Source: Edolisoma coerulescens
Lineage: Eukaryota; Chordata; Aves; Passeriformes; Campephagidae
Length of the DNA stretch: 64,000 bases
Assembly (NCBI GenBank): GCA_013397115.1
Contig: VWZW01004119.1
Coordinates: 3,224,342-3,288,341 of the forward strand
Direction of reading: 5' to 3'
Within the stretch, counting starts at the first letter, position 1; the number at the start of each line of letters is the position of its first letter. This document shows, piece by piece, positions 36,609-48,796 of the stretch. The notes beneath the pieces are model-generated. The model ran no database searches and was not told the origin of the DNA. It was given only the letters and a program-made list of their open reading frames with translations. Both the position numbers and the translations under genes were made by a program.

Positions 36609-36957
36609 AGAATCACCAAATGGTTTGGGTTCAAAGGGACCTTAAAGACGGTCTCATTCCAAATCCCCTGCCATCAGCTGGGATACCTTCAGATAGACAA
36701 AGTTGCTCCAAGCCCTATCCAGCTTGGCCTTGAACACTTCCAGGATATCCATGGCTTCTCTAGGAAACCTGTGCCAGGGCCTCACCACCCTCACTGAGAA
36801 GAATTTCTTCCAAATATCCCATCTAACCCTGCCCTCTGCCAGTGTGAAGCCATTCCCCCTTGTCCTATCACAGCATGCCCTTGTCCAAAGTCCCTCTTCA
36901 GCTCTCTTGGAGCCCCTTCAGGTACTGGAAAGAGCTCCAAAGTCTTCCCAGAGCTTG
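36609..36957 (-). mobile_element. CR1 LINE fragment, 3' end
   Basis: Reads tggtttgggttcaaaggga, then ggccttgaacacttccagg, gtgccagggcctcaccaccc and cttgtcctatcacagcatgc, in the order of the reverse-complemented CR1 3' region. Minus orientation, 5'-truncated. It has lost the terminal octamer repeats except for one relic (agaatcacc). Confidence 0.93.
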
Positions 36958-39460
36958 AGGATCAGTCATTAACCTTCTTCCCAACAGTTCAGCACTGGCT
37001 CAGCACAGCTACCATATGAGATGTTAACAGTCATGGTATCTTTGCTAAAGGTTAATCACATCAATTCCTTTTTTCTAAAGCAGAGATAAAGATCTATTGG
37101 ACTGTTCATTGCTCCTCTCTCAAAACAGAGGGGAGATTGCTGAGAAAAATCTTCACTTAATCACCTGGAGGAATGAAAAAGCAGGGAATTTTACATTATT
37201 AATGAAAATCCAGGCAATTAGGTAAGTAATAGCTTCCTTCCATTGCATAATACAGTTAAAGTTGCTTATAAGGCTTCCTGACGGACCACATTTCAGGCCA
37301 AATTAAAGCAGCTTTCCCAGTTGTAAGTCTTGTCTTATTGCACTCGGGAGCTGCAGGGTTCATCTGTGACTGTCATTAAAACTGAACTGGAGTGGTTTAT
37401 TTCATCCTGCAACTTTTTAATGTTCTGGCGGATTACGAAGGTTATCCTTCTCACATATATTTTACATCAAAAACATGCGAGAGACGCACCTCACTGCAGC
37501 TCCTTATTCAAAACACTCAACCAAATCCCCAAATATTAATCCAAGTCCTAGATCTGAATGAAGCCAAGAAGGGCTGATCTGAATGCAGGCATCCCTCATC
37601 CTAAGTAAATCTAAATCTCCACCCCCATCCTGCCAGCTACAGACTCTCTGGTGAATTACCAGAAATTCCACTGGGAACATGAAAAAAATTATTGAAGAAC
37701 TTCAATCAAGCCCAGAATATTTCATTAAGCTGTCTCAGTTGCAATTAGAGTTTTCAGATAAAAAAAGTATTTTGCATAAGGATGTCGGAAAAAGTTTTAG
37801 ACATTCAAAAGATGGAATCTGTCCCTATGGGTGTACATATGCAATTCAGAAACTGGGAGGAAGGATTCATCTGTTGTAAAGTCGGAGGAAGAACTGAAAC
37901 TCAATCTGCAGTACAAACAATCTTCACAAAGTAAAAGATCTCTCAACATAGCATTATAAAAATAAATATGAATCTTGGGTAGCCTTTCTCACTCAGTGGA
38001 CTTTGGTTTCTGATATGAGGAACGGGCACAGGTTTCAGTTCGTTGTGTTAAACAATTCCTCTTCTACCTGGCAGACAACAGTCTTCACTGAATATTCCTG
38101 GGTCTGTGCCGTCCAGCCTTGTTCACTTGTGACAAAACTTAAGATAATTTAAAATATAAAAACAATTATCACACACACACACTGATAATATTCAGAGGAA
38201 ATACATGATGCCTGATGAAAAAAAAAAAAAAAATCGAAAAAGAGTGTGCAGATCCTGTACATGAAGTGCCCTCAAAGTCACTGGTCTTTAACAAACAGCA
38301 TTTTGTGCTGTTCTCACTGATACTCTTTGCTCAGAAATGACCAACAAACAGAAAAATGAAACTACTAAATGTCAGGATGTGACATACTGGCAGAATTCAT
38401 AGCATGCTAGCACACTTGCACAGCATTATGTTCATTTCCAGTAAGTCTTGCTACTTTTTACAATAATGCACACTTATTAAAATATGTAGCTTTATGACAT
38501 CCCAATGAAATCAGGAATTCTTTTTAGATTTCATTAATTCAACCACAACGTATATTACAATAGTAATAAACAACAACTCCGCTTTTGAGAAAAAAACAGT
38601 TAATATATTCAAGGAACATAACAAAGGAAGAACTGCCTGCATCACTGAGCTCAGCCCCACAGCCACAGAAAGGTGTGGTGCAAGTTTAACCCACAGTTAA
38701 ACATCTCTGCGTGTCTCCTCAAGTGCTACCAGCAACTTCAAACACCCAGCAGCAAATCAAGCCCAGAGTAAAACACAGCAGTCAGGACAGTGGAGTGAAA
38801 CAGAAATACACAACAGATCACAGGCGTCACCATCCATTGGGTCAAACACCCAGATGATCCAGGAACACGCATGACCCCATCTGCTACAGAAGAAAGCCAA
38901 AAATCTTATCTTTCTTTGCTCAAGATGAGCGTGCTTTCCATTCCTTAAGCCTCATAATCCAATTACGCCAAGCCCAGAGACACCAGCACACATCTGCTGT
39001 GACCTGACTTTAACACCCAGTAGACAACATAACCAAACCCCACAAAAATCCATATACTCACAGTTATATGCCAAAGAGTGAAATCCCCTTGGGTACAGCA
39101 GCAGAGAGAGAGAGAGATTTCAGACACAAAATTTCTCAGACTGAGATGCCATTCCAAGACATCTCTCATTATTGTTTAAACCCTCAGTTTCCAGGCTAAA
39201 ATAATTTTTGACAAATGTGTGCCCAGGTCAGCAGTTGTCACATCATTCATCTCGAGATGTGGAGTTCATCTTTCCTTCACCTTATCAGTTATTTATGGAG
39301 GGGTAGGAGACAGGATGGAAGAGGAAGGATAAGCAAACAGGGCAGAACCATCACATCACCTCTCATGATGTCTGGAATGACACATACACAACACATTCCC
39401 AACACACACATTCCTCAAAGCATCTTAGGAACAACTGCTAAGGTTCAAAATAAAGTTTTT
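36958..39460. other. Non-coding stretch with simple repeats
   Basis: No gene recognised. Contains a short (CA)n at 38,170-38,182, an A run of about 14 at 38,220-38,233, and an (AG)n run at 39,102-39,117. Otherwise AT-rich. Confidence 0.55.
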
Positions 39461-39535
39461 GTCCCTGCTCACAACAGGGGGGTTAGAGCCAGGTGGTCTT
39501 TAAGGTCCCTTCCAACCCAAACCCTTCTGTGATTA
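39461..39535 (+). mobile_element. CR1 LINE 3' terminal fragment, plus orientation
   Basis: Contains ctttaaggtcccttccaacc followed by caaacccttctgtgatta, which is the sense CR1 3' end with one octamer-type tail unit. The preceding gtccctgctcacaacagg matches the CR1 region just upstream. This is the only clear plus-oriented copy in the window and it is only about 75 bases long. Confidence 0.88.
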
Positions 39536-40646
39536 CCGGGACACAGAACTTAAGCTTGCAAAGGCAACCCCAAACCCTGGGGCATTGGGCCAATCGATAA
39601 CGCGACACAGCCTCACACCACACATACATTTTGATTTTCCTGAGGCTTTATGGACCCATGACAATTTCACAGGTGTACTCCAACACTTCCACATCTAAAG
39701 CTCTGCCTTGGCATCCTTTATAGTGCAGTTACCTGCTCTGAACTAAATCTATGCAGTGTTCAAAACAGACCTGAGTGTTTTGTCTGATACATCCCTTTTA
39801 CACTTTCTCCTCAACATGCAAAGACTACTTCACACATTGTGAAAGAGCATCTTCACTTCTTCTGGTAACTATCGGCTTTAAAGTTGTCTGCAAAACTGAC
39901 AAAGATTCTGTCACCCTGAACCATTTCAATTTGCATGGGTTTAATATCAATTTTTGTACAGACTTATCACACAGAAGGAGCATTTCCTCCTTTCCTCGAC
40001 ACGTCCTACAGACATTCCAAACTTCCAGGACTCCTTCTTCAGAAAACAGAAGTCAGAAACAGGTCCTCAGTGCACTTATACATAAAATGGCTCAGAAGAG
40101 CCTAGTGTAGCCACGTGATTATCAAGGGCTCTTTCCCTGGACCAGCAGTGGTGGGAAACGCAGTAAAAGTATTTTTATTTAAGTCTCTTCCTTCCTTCCA
40201 ATTCGTTTAGCAACAGGTCACTTGACTGCCCAAAACCAGTCTTTAAGTGCAAATAAAGGGTTTTATCATTTCTCCACCACTCCACTGCAGTACAGCTGGC
40301 CAATTAAATATTTAATACAGAAGTCCTCAATATTTAATTAGGGACAAATAGCATTCTTTTGCACTTTCCTTGAATTTGAAAACAACCTTTCCTACTCTAC
40401 CTACACACGAACACTTAATATGACAAAGATGTATTTAAAGTTATTAGAAGTCTGTTGATAACAATATTACAATGAATTAACATCTTGTCAGACTGCTGCA
40501 CATTACAGTCCTACTACTTTATCCAAAAAGGGATTAAAATAATAATTTTGCTGGTTTCAAATCAAGTAACAAGGAAAATACACTTAGCTATTCAGGAAAA
40601 TATGGAAGAATTTTGAAACAAAACATTAAAGATGTCATTTATTCTC
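39536..40646. other. Non-coding stretch
   Basis: I see no gene, splice-bounded coding segment or known repeat here. Confidence 0.55.
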
Positions 40647-40782
40647 TCATAGCATGTTTATAGTGAAAGGTATCATTGAAAATACTTCAAATACTTATTA
40701 AATAACTAAGTCTGTCATAGCACATTTATAGTGAAAGGTATTATTTAAAATACTTTAAATACTTATTTAATAACAAAACATC
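40647..40782. repeat. 68-bp tandem duplication
   Basis: Two head-to-tail copies of a 68-bp unit, beginning tcatagca at 40,647 and at 40,715. My hand alignment gives six differences over the first 60 positions, so the duplication is not recent. Both copies share tttatagtgaaaggtat. AT-rich and non-coding. Confidence 0.85.
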
Positions 40783-43700
40783 ATATAAACTTTTTTATAT
40801 GTCATGGCTAGTATTATTTAGAGATTCTTACTTATTTTGATGCCAGTGCCAGGTGCTGTAACATCAGGAGGCAATTCCACATTAAAAATGGTAGCTTCCA
40901 CCACACAAAGCTTTAGCAACACAGATTGGACCTGTTAGTGTCAGAATTCTTTGTTATTGGGCAAAAAACTTCCAATAATGTTGACTGTACAACTAACACA
41001 ATCAAACAGCAATCCATGGTATTTCTACCCAGAACCAGAGGATGAAGGAGTCATTTCAGGGCTGCTTCACCTCCCTGACATGTATTTCCAAGGACGAGTA
41101 CCTGAAACTTCACTATCTTTTATAAAATTCAAAATAGTTTCTGGAGGCAACTTTTTTTATTCTAAAAGGACAATCCTACACACTGGAAAATGGAAGTAAT
41201 TAGTAAATTATCTAGTACTAGTTGCAAATCAGTTATCTATTTTCCCCACACACATTTTAATTTACATAGGTCTAACTGGAAAAAGATGATACAGGCGGCA
41301 CTTTGCAACTCTAAGAAACCTTGGGGGTTTTAGTATAAAGGCAAAAAAACTCCCAAACTGCTCTGCTTTTGCTGTTTCTCTGTGTTCATGTGAGATGTCC
41401 AGTTTTGGTACTTCACCCACCAGGCTGCCAGGATGGTCTTCAACTGGAATGACAGCCAGGACACACCTGCAACCTGAACTACCAGGAACTGCCAAGAACT
41501 TTAAAGACATCTTTTCAGCTCAAGAATCAATTATCTTCTCCGAATTCAACCTTCACAACATCAAAGACGACATTAATTTTAACATGAAATACATGTCAAA
41601 TAACATTAGTGCATCCATCATCATCATCATCACGGAGCAGTGTATTATCCTCACTCAATGTCAGCTTGTTTTGAGGGAAGGATCCCTGTCGGAGGTTACC
41701 AGGATGGAGCTGTGACAGAGTACTGAGGGAATTGATTAAGAAACACTTGAAGGTAGCACTGGGTCCTTGCCAGCAGCTCTTTGAGGTGGCTTCTCCTCAG
41801 AACAAACCCTTAGGAGGTCAAAAAAAACGCAAGTTTGGCAGCAGCACTTTGTAGGCAGAAGAAACCAGGGCAGGAGCAGTTTCTCTCCAAAGCCCCAGGA
41901 GAGGGATGTGCCCTCCAATGCATCTCCTGCACGTGCCCAGCACTGCCTCCAGCACAGTGGTCACCTAAGACATCTCGGCTGGTACTGAGCCCCAACTCCC
42001 TTAAGCTCAATTGCTCCTCTTGGCTCTGTAATTCATGTTTTTCTTTTCATCCTACTACTTACAACATTATTCCAAACAAGAACAATCTTGAAATAATGTC
42101 TGTAAAATCAAACAGCTTAAATACGAGGTAATGGGACATGGGACATGATTTCCCAAGTCAAAGCAGACAGGTATCAGGGTTGTTTATTTTCAGGGGATTT
42201 TTTTTTGGTTTGGGATTTGTTGGGGGGAATGGAGGGGGTCTGTTTGCTTGTTTGTGTTATTGTTGTCATTTGGTTTTCATTACATATACGAAGTGGAAAG
42301 TATACTCATGCCTTAATGCCTTTGAACAGAAATTGCCTTATAAGCCAACATACTGTTTATACTGTAAATTATTAACCTCTTCTTCCTCTTTCTCCCCTTA
42401 ACAGTGAAATTACAGAAAGAAAAACTTTGATTTTATTAAGTATAAACATTTACACAGGGATTTCTGCCACCTGCCTTACTGGAGTTGAAGACCAATCTTC
42501 CACACTGCTGAGTAGCTCTCATTTTCTACCATATAATCAAAAACCATTATTTAATCTCCAAAGTCCTATCATACAACCATTTACTTCTTCTATTAAAGAA
42601 GGCAAGGCTGAACAAATATTCCCAACACTTGGTGGAGAGGTTTGCAATAATCCTGAGCTCCCCACGGGATCTATTCTAGGGGTAGCTCACTAAAACACTG
42701 TTCTCCCACACTGACAAATCTCTCACAGAAGATGCTCCAATTCTCAAGTTCAAAGTCATGTGGGGCTTTTAAATTCTGTTTACTACCTCAAAAGATTTCT
42801 CTGAACAATTTTATAACCTGCTTCAAGATCTGTGACGGCATTTAGCCCATTCTGGACTTTTACAGCAATTTTCCACTTGTTTTTAAACAGCCTAACATTA
42901 CCTATACCTACAACACAGCGTGTGATGCTTGTTGCCATGTAATTGTACGTGCAATTGCTTCTGCAGAGCTGAAGTTTCTTTCCTGTAAATACCTTATCCA
43001 TTATTTAATAGTATATATTGATACCAAAGTACCTATATATAGTATCCTTATAAATATATTATTAACTCCCTGCTTTACAAGGGCTGGCTTCAGTTCATTC
43101 TCATCTCTACAACTGCTGCCGCCCAAGTATTGCCGTGGTCAAACTCTAAAGTAGCAAGAAGGAACCAGGAAGGAGAAGGTGAGGTGGAAACATGAGCAGA
43201 CACATTCCTGAGTCAGGCAACCAACTCCTTTATGGATGCCATTAAGCCTCTGTAGAAGAGTAAGTATTTAGACATTTCTTTTTTTGCATCCGAAACAATA
43301 CTAAAGCAGGGCAAATGATGATAAATTAAACTAAACACAGTAACAATTCGTATCTATTAAACAGATTATGCAAATTCAGTTGTATTTAATGTTATCACAC
43401 CTCATTTGTTTTAGTTACTTCAAACATTCATGTTTTAACAGAATAATTACTCAGAAATTCTGGCATAAATACAGGCATAATTTAAAGAAGCTAAAGATGC
43501 ACAGAAAGGACCTTTTTGGACTAATGTGCAGCTTGCCACAGTCTCTGCTCGTGCTCCTGCAGGAGAGCTGAGGATGTGGCTGCGTGTGCCATGTCAGCTT
43601 GGCACAGGGAGCAAAGCTCCTCCAGGGAGCACCGATTCATCAATCCAGTCGCTCGTGACACCAGCAGCAACCCCAGCACACAACAGCAGCCATCACTCCT

Positions 43701-46176
43701 CAGCAAATACAGAATATTGAGACATAAAAGAGCTAAATAAGTTAGAGATGCTCTGTTGAACACCGAGGGCAGCCTGCCTTGCAGGATCCTCTTCGCTACC
43801 CCCAGCATCTCTCACTCCTCTGGAATTGTTCCAAGTACATTCCACAGATCAGACAGAATAGTTCACTTCTTTTTTTCCTAACCAGAAGTATTTCCTCATC
43901 GTTATTTCAAGAGAACAGAATTTTAGAGTCATCCTGAAAACCAGAAAAACACCATGTACTGTCAGAAAATGTATTTCTTAGATTTCCTTACTTGCCCTTA
44001 CTGTGATGTTGGCTGTATTTTTGGAAATGGAACTACTACTGAAAGAAAAACCCCACCTTCCAAGGCTAGTCAAATGAAACACCTTTGTAATGTAAAAAAC
44101 ATTTCCCTCATAGCAACAATAACTTCAGACCAACCTAACTGGGGCAATTTCAAAGTAGGAGAACACCGCAGCGGAAGACCCACAGACTGCAAGAGGGGAA
44201 ATAGGAGGATGAAAGTCTTTTCCTACTTTCCTTAGATTTGCTATCAGTTATCCTTGTAGTTTCGACTGCCTCAGGAAAAAGGATTTCATTTGTTATTACT
44301 TGTAAAGCATACTAAATTTTGAAACAATTACAGAAGTCTGAACTTTATTGCATTTTAAAAAGTGGATGTTTTCCAAGGGACTTTTCTGGTTTTACTAATA
44401 AGCTGGAATGTTTAGCATCTTCACACCAGCAGCGCTTTCCCATTTTCTGAGATTATGGAAAGGTTACAGAACATACACATAAGAAAACTTTGAAACCTAG
44501 AGAGGAACAAGGATATACACACAGCTCTTCCCTTCACAGGAATACCAACATGTGAGAGTAATTCCTTATACAGTATGAGGCCCAGAAATCAAAACTGCAC
44601 ATCAGAGAACCTGGTCTCTCCCAAGTACTTTTTGATATTATCACATAGAGTTCAGTCCCATCATGATGCACGTGTTATCCACTACTCAGTACTGCAAAGG
44701 ATTTCAGGGTTTCCAATATTTGGGCTGTGGTGTAGACAGAGCATGGCATGGGATCAAGGCTTTCCATACCTTCAAAAGAAAATAAAAATTCCATTTAGTC
44801 TTATTTTCAATTATTCTGCAGAAGTGTTAAAGGCCTTCGCAAACACAGCTTTTCCTGTTTTTTAAAGCTCCATTAGCACAAATGTCTCCATCTGAGACAC
44901 ACACCAGCACAAATGGTTTTTCATCTCTAAGTACTTTCAGGTACTAGGGAAGCTACGTAACTCTGAACACTCCAACTCCAGGGCCTTAAAAAACTCAAGT
45001 TAACACGGGGGGGAAAAAGAGACAAAGACTGAAGCACAACAAGTATTTCTACATTAAATCATAAAATTATTTGCCTATGCCCGTGCCGCAAACCAGTAAA
45101 AAAAAAAAAAAAAACAAACCAAAAAAACCCCACCAATCTAGCTCCAGAACTCAGAAGCTCCCAGTGATGTGCTCAACCCTGTTAGGCCACATTAACTCAG
45201 TTTTAAACCAGAAATGACTGCCTTTGAGTGCTGCAAAACTAAATCAATCACTGATTGACTAGTGAGAAGGTCCTGATTTATAGTGTGCCTGAACTGACCT
45301 GAAGTAAGTGGCAGCTCTGACTAAAAGAGAGGATCAGTGAAGCCAGAGATTAAGCTCTGTTTCAATAGAAAGAGGCTACCAGGATACCTCTCACAAACGA
45401 GCAGATGTTTTAAAAACTCAGGCTGTGATCCTGTGAATTACTTAAGAAAAGGATGATATGAAAATCTGGAATACCAAAATAATAGTATTAAAAGCTGGAA
45501 GCAGACTCTACTCTTCCTTTTTCATTTTTGCTTAAATTCTTTCAAGGCATGTCGATAGTCTGTTTCCAGACAGTGCTTCTATACAGGGAGAAATTTATTT
45601 AAAGCTAAGGACAGGACCACTAGCTTTTGCTTTCCCACTTATATCAACAAGAAACCCCATAGTGACTTCAGTGGGTTTCCCAACATTTTCCCATTTTGTG
45701 TTTCCTCTTTTGGATGTGTCCATGAAAAGAAGCAATGAGAGGAAAAAGGGGTACAGAGAATGAGAACAGAGCAGAGAAGCTGTCAGCCTGCTGAAAGGTC
45801 TCCACTTGCAGTTATACTTCATACACATTTGTCTTACAGAAAATAAACCTTATTACCATAATTTTTCATTAGAATAAGGATATCCATCTGTTACAACTTC
45901 TTAGAGGTTATATGGACTGAGTCAGTCACATCACACCAGGTACCTGTCATTGTGACGTGGTCTTAACCAAGGACCAGTAATTAGCAATGAGTATTTGAAG
46001 TATTTGTGTCTGGAATCACAGTTTCTACACAGCAGGGCACAAGATTCAGTAGAGGGGACCCCTTATACGGAGACAGTCAAGTCACCAAAGAGATGTGGGA
46101 GAAGGGTTTTATCCTTCATTGAGGCAAGGGGTAATTAAGTTATCAACTAAATATAGAAAATGATACATATTTGGAT
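40783..46176. other. Non-coding stretch with simple repeats
   Basis: No gene recognised. It contains an (ATC)n run at 41,613-41,632, a G-rich plus-strand patch at about 42,204-42,240, an AT-rich block near 43,005-43,065, a GC-richer island at 43,520-43,720 without splice support, and a 17-nt A run at 45,098-45,114. Confidence 0.5.
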
Positions 46177-46435
46177 CTCCATAGAACTGTAGAATTGTCA
46201 AGACTGGAGAGACCTTTAAGATCATCCAGTCCAACTGCCAGCCCAGCACTGCCACTGTAACCACTAAACCTCATCATCCAGCTCCACTGGAACACTTGCA
46301 TGGATGGTAACTCCACCACCTCCCTGGGCAGCCTCTTCCAATGCCTGACCACCTTTACAGTGAAAAACTTTGTTCTTATATCTTATCTGAATTTCCCCTA
46401 GCTGAGCTTAAGGCTATTTCCTTAAGCCCTCTCAC
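46177..46435 (-). mobile_element. CR1 LINE fragment, more diverged subfamily
   Basis: Contains cctttaagatcatccagtcc, then aactccaccacctccctggg and cctcttccaatgcctgacca, in CR1 3'-end order and minus orientation. The atccagtccaac variant and the higher divergence suggest a different, older subfamily than the copies at 34.5 and 36.6 kb. 5'-truncated. Confidence 0.9.
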
Positions 46436-48754
46436 CTGCATCAATAAAAAGAAAAAGCATCATCTATTTTAGTTGACCGGTCACACTAACCCCTGGATAA
46501 GAACAATAAACTCGATTATAGTTAAAAGGTTAAATTTGTCTGCATCTTTCATCAGACTGGCCATAAACACCAGCATACTCATGAATATTCTCCAGTTAAC
46601 ACTATGGGAAGCATCAAGAATGCAAGAGGAACACTTGACCCCTATCCCATTAAGAGAGGCTCCAACACATCACACAGACAAACCTTCCCAGTTTAACCTT
46701 TGCAAATGAGCAAGGAAGTGAAGATTTTCTCTCATTTCTCCATCCAGGATTTTACTATTTCAGGTCTTGTAGATAAATGACTGTTTGGATTTTGCCTTAA
46801 CTCTTTTGAACTAAGCATGATCTCTAGTTCATGTATTTCTCTTTCAGCATGGCAAATCTATTGAGTGAGGGCAGCCAAGACCTGGCAGTGGGTGCCCTTG
46901 CTCGTGACCCAAGTTTTCCAGAGTGTGCAAAGGCTAAACATACTCCCCTGCTGCTGCTGCCAAGTTAGGGGATTCCTCCCAACTTAACGATCAGGATGAA
47001 TAAAAAAATGTTTGTAATAAGAAATGCTCTCCATTATAGAAAACAAAACACTGGAAAGCATATTTGATTCTTGAGCATCCCCAGGGAATTTATTTACAGC
47101 ATCTTGTCGAAATGAAACATCAACAGTGGCATCCTGAAAAGCAAACATTTTTTTTCCCAGTCTCTTTAGACATTTCCTGTACATCTCTCACACCATTTTC
47201 CTATTGGAAGCCCCACTTCATTAAGGGAATCAAAGCCATCATCATCCCTTATTCAAGTATCTCCACAAACTGCTTGTTCTCACAGCATCTATCAAGTGTA
47301 ATGTTAATTATTATGGGGAGATCGAGTTTATCTTTTGGTCTTCAAGCAGGTAGTCCATCATTCAAACTTTGAACTATTGGACTATAGCTAAATGTTACCT
47401 GAAGTCCATAGTTCTCTAATGTACTTCCTTTTCTCTCTCTCCTCTTTTCCTGTGCATGGTTTTCTCTTAGAAAAATGGAAGCTCTTACAGATTAGGCTTC
47501 CCTACTTAAAACTGAACACAGTGTGTTATACTCTGGGCACTGCTCAAAGGCATAGCAAATATTAAAAAAAAAAAGAAAAAAAAAAGAAGGAAGCAAGTTT
47601 AAAATTATTTTTAATTTGTATTTTTGGGCCTGGATCCTTCTGGAGGGAAAATATTTCACTTCTCCTACAGAGTGGTTGCAGAAAGCTAGAAACCATTGAT
47701 AGTGCAATTTTCCCCCACAGCAGTACATCAGTGTATCTAAAGTCAAGGTTTCCCAACAACAGCTTTTTGTGAGAATTAAGACATCTTGGGATGTGAACTA
47801 TGTCTGCTGGCTAGGACTCGTCTTCCACAGGGATAAACAATGGAAGTTATTAGACTCCATATATCTTAAGCTGCCTCATACAAGCTATTTCTTCTCAGTC
47901 ACAACTTTCTAGCATTTTTAAAGCATGTGTTCCCCCATGCCAAACCCTAGGAAAAATGCAACATAGCCCATTCGTGTATGTCAGGAGATCACAGTCTACG
48001 CTTTTCCCAAATACTCAAGGACTCTACACACCACTCATTAGAACATAGACTTTCTGCTCTTCTCTTCATTCCTCTTTTCCAAACTGCCCTTACCCCAGCC
48101 TCTCAGCTGCAGTAATTCCCAAAGCTTCCCAAACCCCTGCAGGCCCACACAGACTCCGTGCAGGAGTTCAAACTCAGCTCCCAGCCTTTCAAGCACTAGA
48201 CACCAATCTGCTCTGTTGTTCAGCAATCTGTGCTTCCCTCAAGGCTGAATGCAGAAAAAAAAGCTACATCCGTAATCCTTCCTTGCCGAAGCAGATGCCT
48301 CGGCACCTCAAAGCACAGAGGATTACATCAAGTGCACGACTCTCCACTGAAAAGAGAATGTACAGACAACTCAAAATATTCTGGTACAGGTTTTAGGGAG
48401 ATCAAGAGCGACTGTGAAGATGGGAAGGAACCAAAAATCCCTAATATCTTCTTTTCCATTCTGGTAACTGGAATTTTTTTTTTTTTTTTTGTGAACCTAC
48501 TTTCTTAGTACTGCTCTACAACTAATGAGAATCTATCAAAATCTTTCATAAAACCATGCAAAGCATAAAAAAGCACTGTATAAAAATGGCAGGAATGCCT
48601 TACAAATAAAACCAGTAACAACTTCCTCCATTACAGCATAGTCATTCAAAACTCAACTACATTAACCTTCATTTCATGCAAGAAAATTCCACTTGGAGAA
48701 GTCTGAATACTCCCTTCTATTTCTGATGGCTCGTGGGCTACTGTGAGATATACA
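46436..48754. other. Non-coding stretch with poly-T and poly-A runs
   Basis: No gene recognised. It holds an interrupted A run at about 47,563-47,585 and a 17-nt T run at 48,474-48,490. Confidence 0.55.
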
Positions 48755-48756
48755 CA

Positions 48757-48796
48757 GAACCATTTAGGTTGGAAAAGTCCTTTAATTAAACTCAAG
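48757..48796 (-). mobile_element. Short CR1 3' terminal fragment
   Basis: accatttaggttggaaaag followed by tcctttaattaaactcaaga matches the very 3' end of a CR1 (reverse complement) over about 40 bases and then stops. The body is missing, as is common for extremely truncated copies. Confidence 0.65.

Noticed and set aside
42204..42240. G-quadruplex-like G-rich run
   Set aside because: Has only three separate G runs of sufficient length with usable loops, so it does not meet the usual four-run pattern.
43520..43808. GC-richer patch with a helical-looking minus-strand peptide
   Set aside because: No clear acceptor and donor pair; composition alone explains the open frame.
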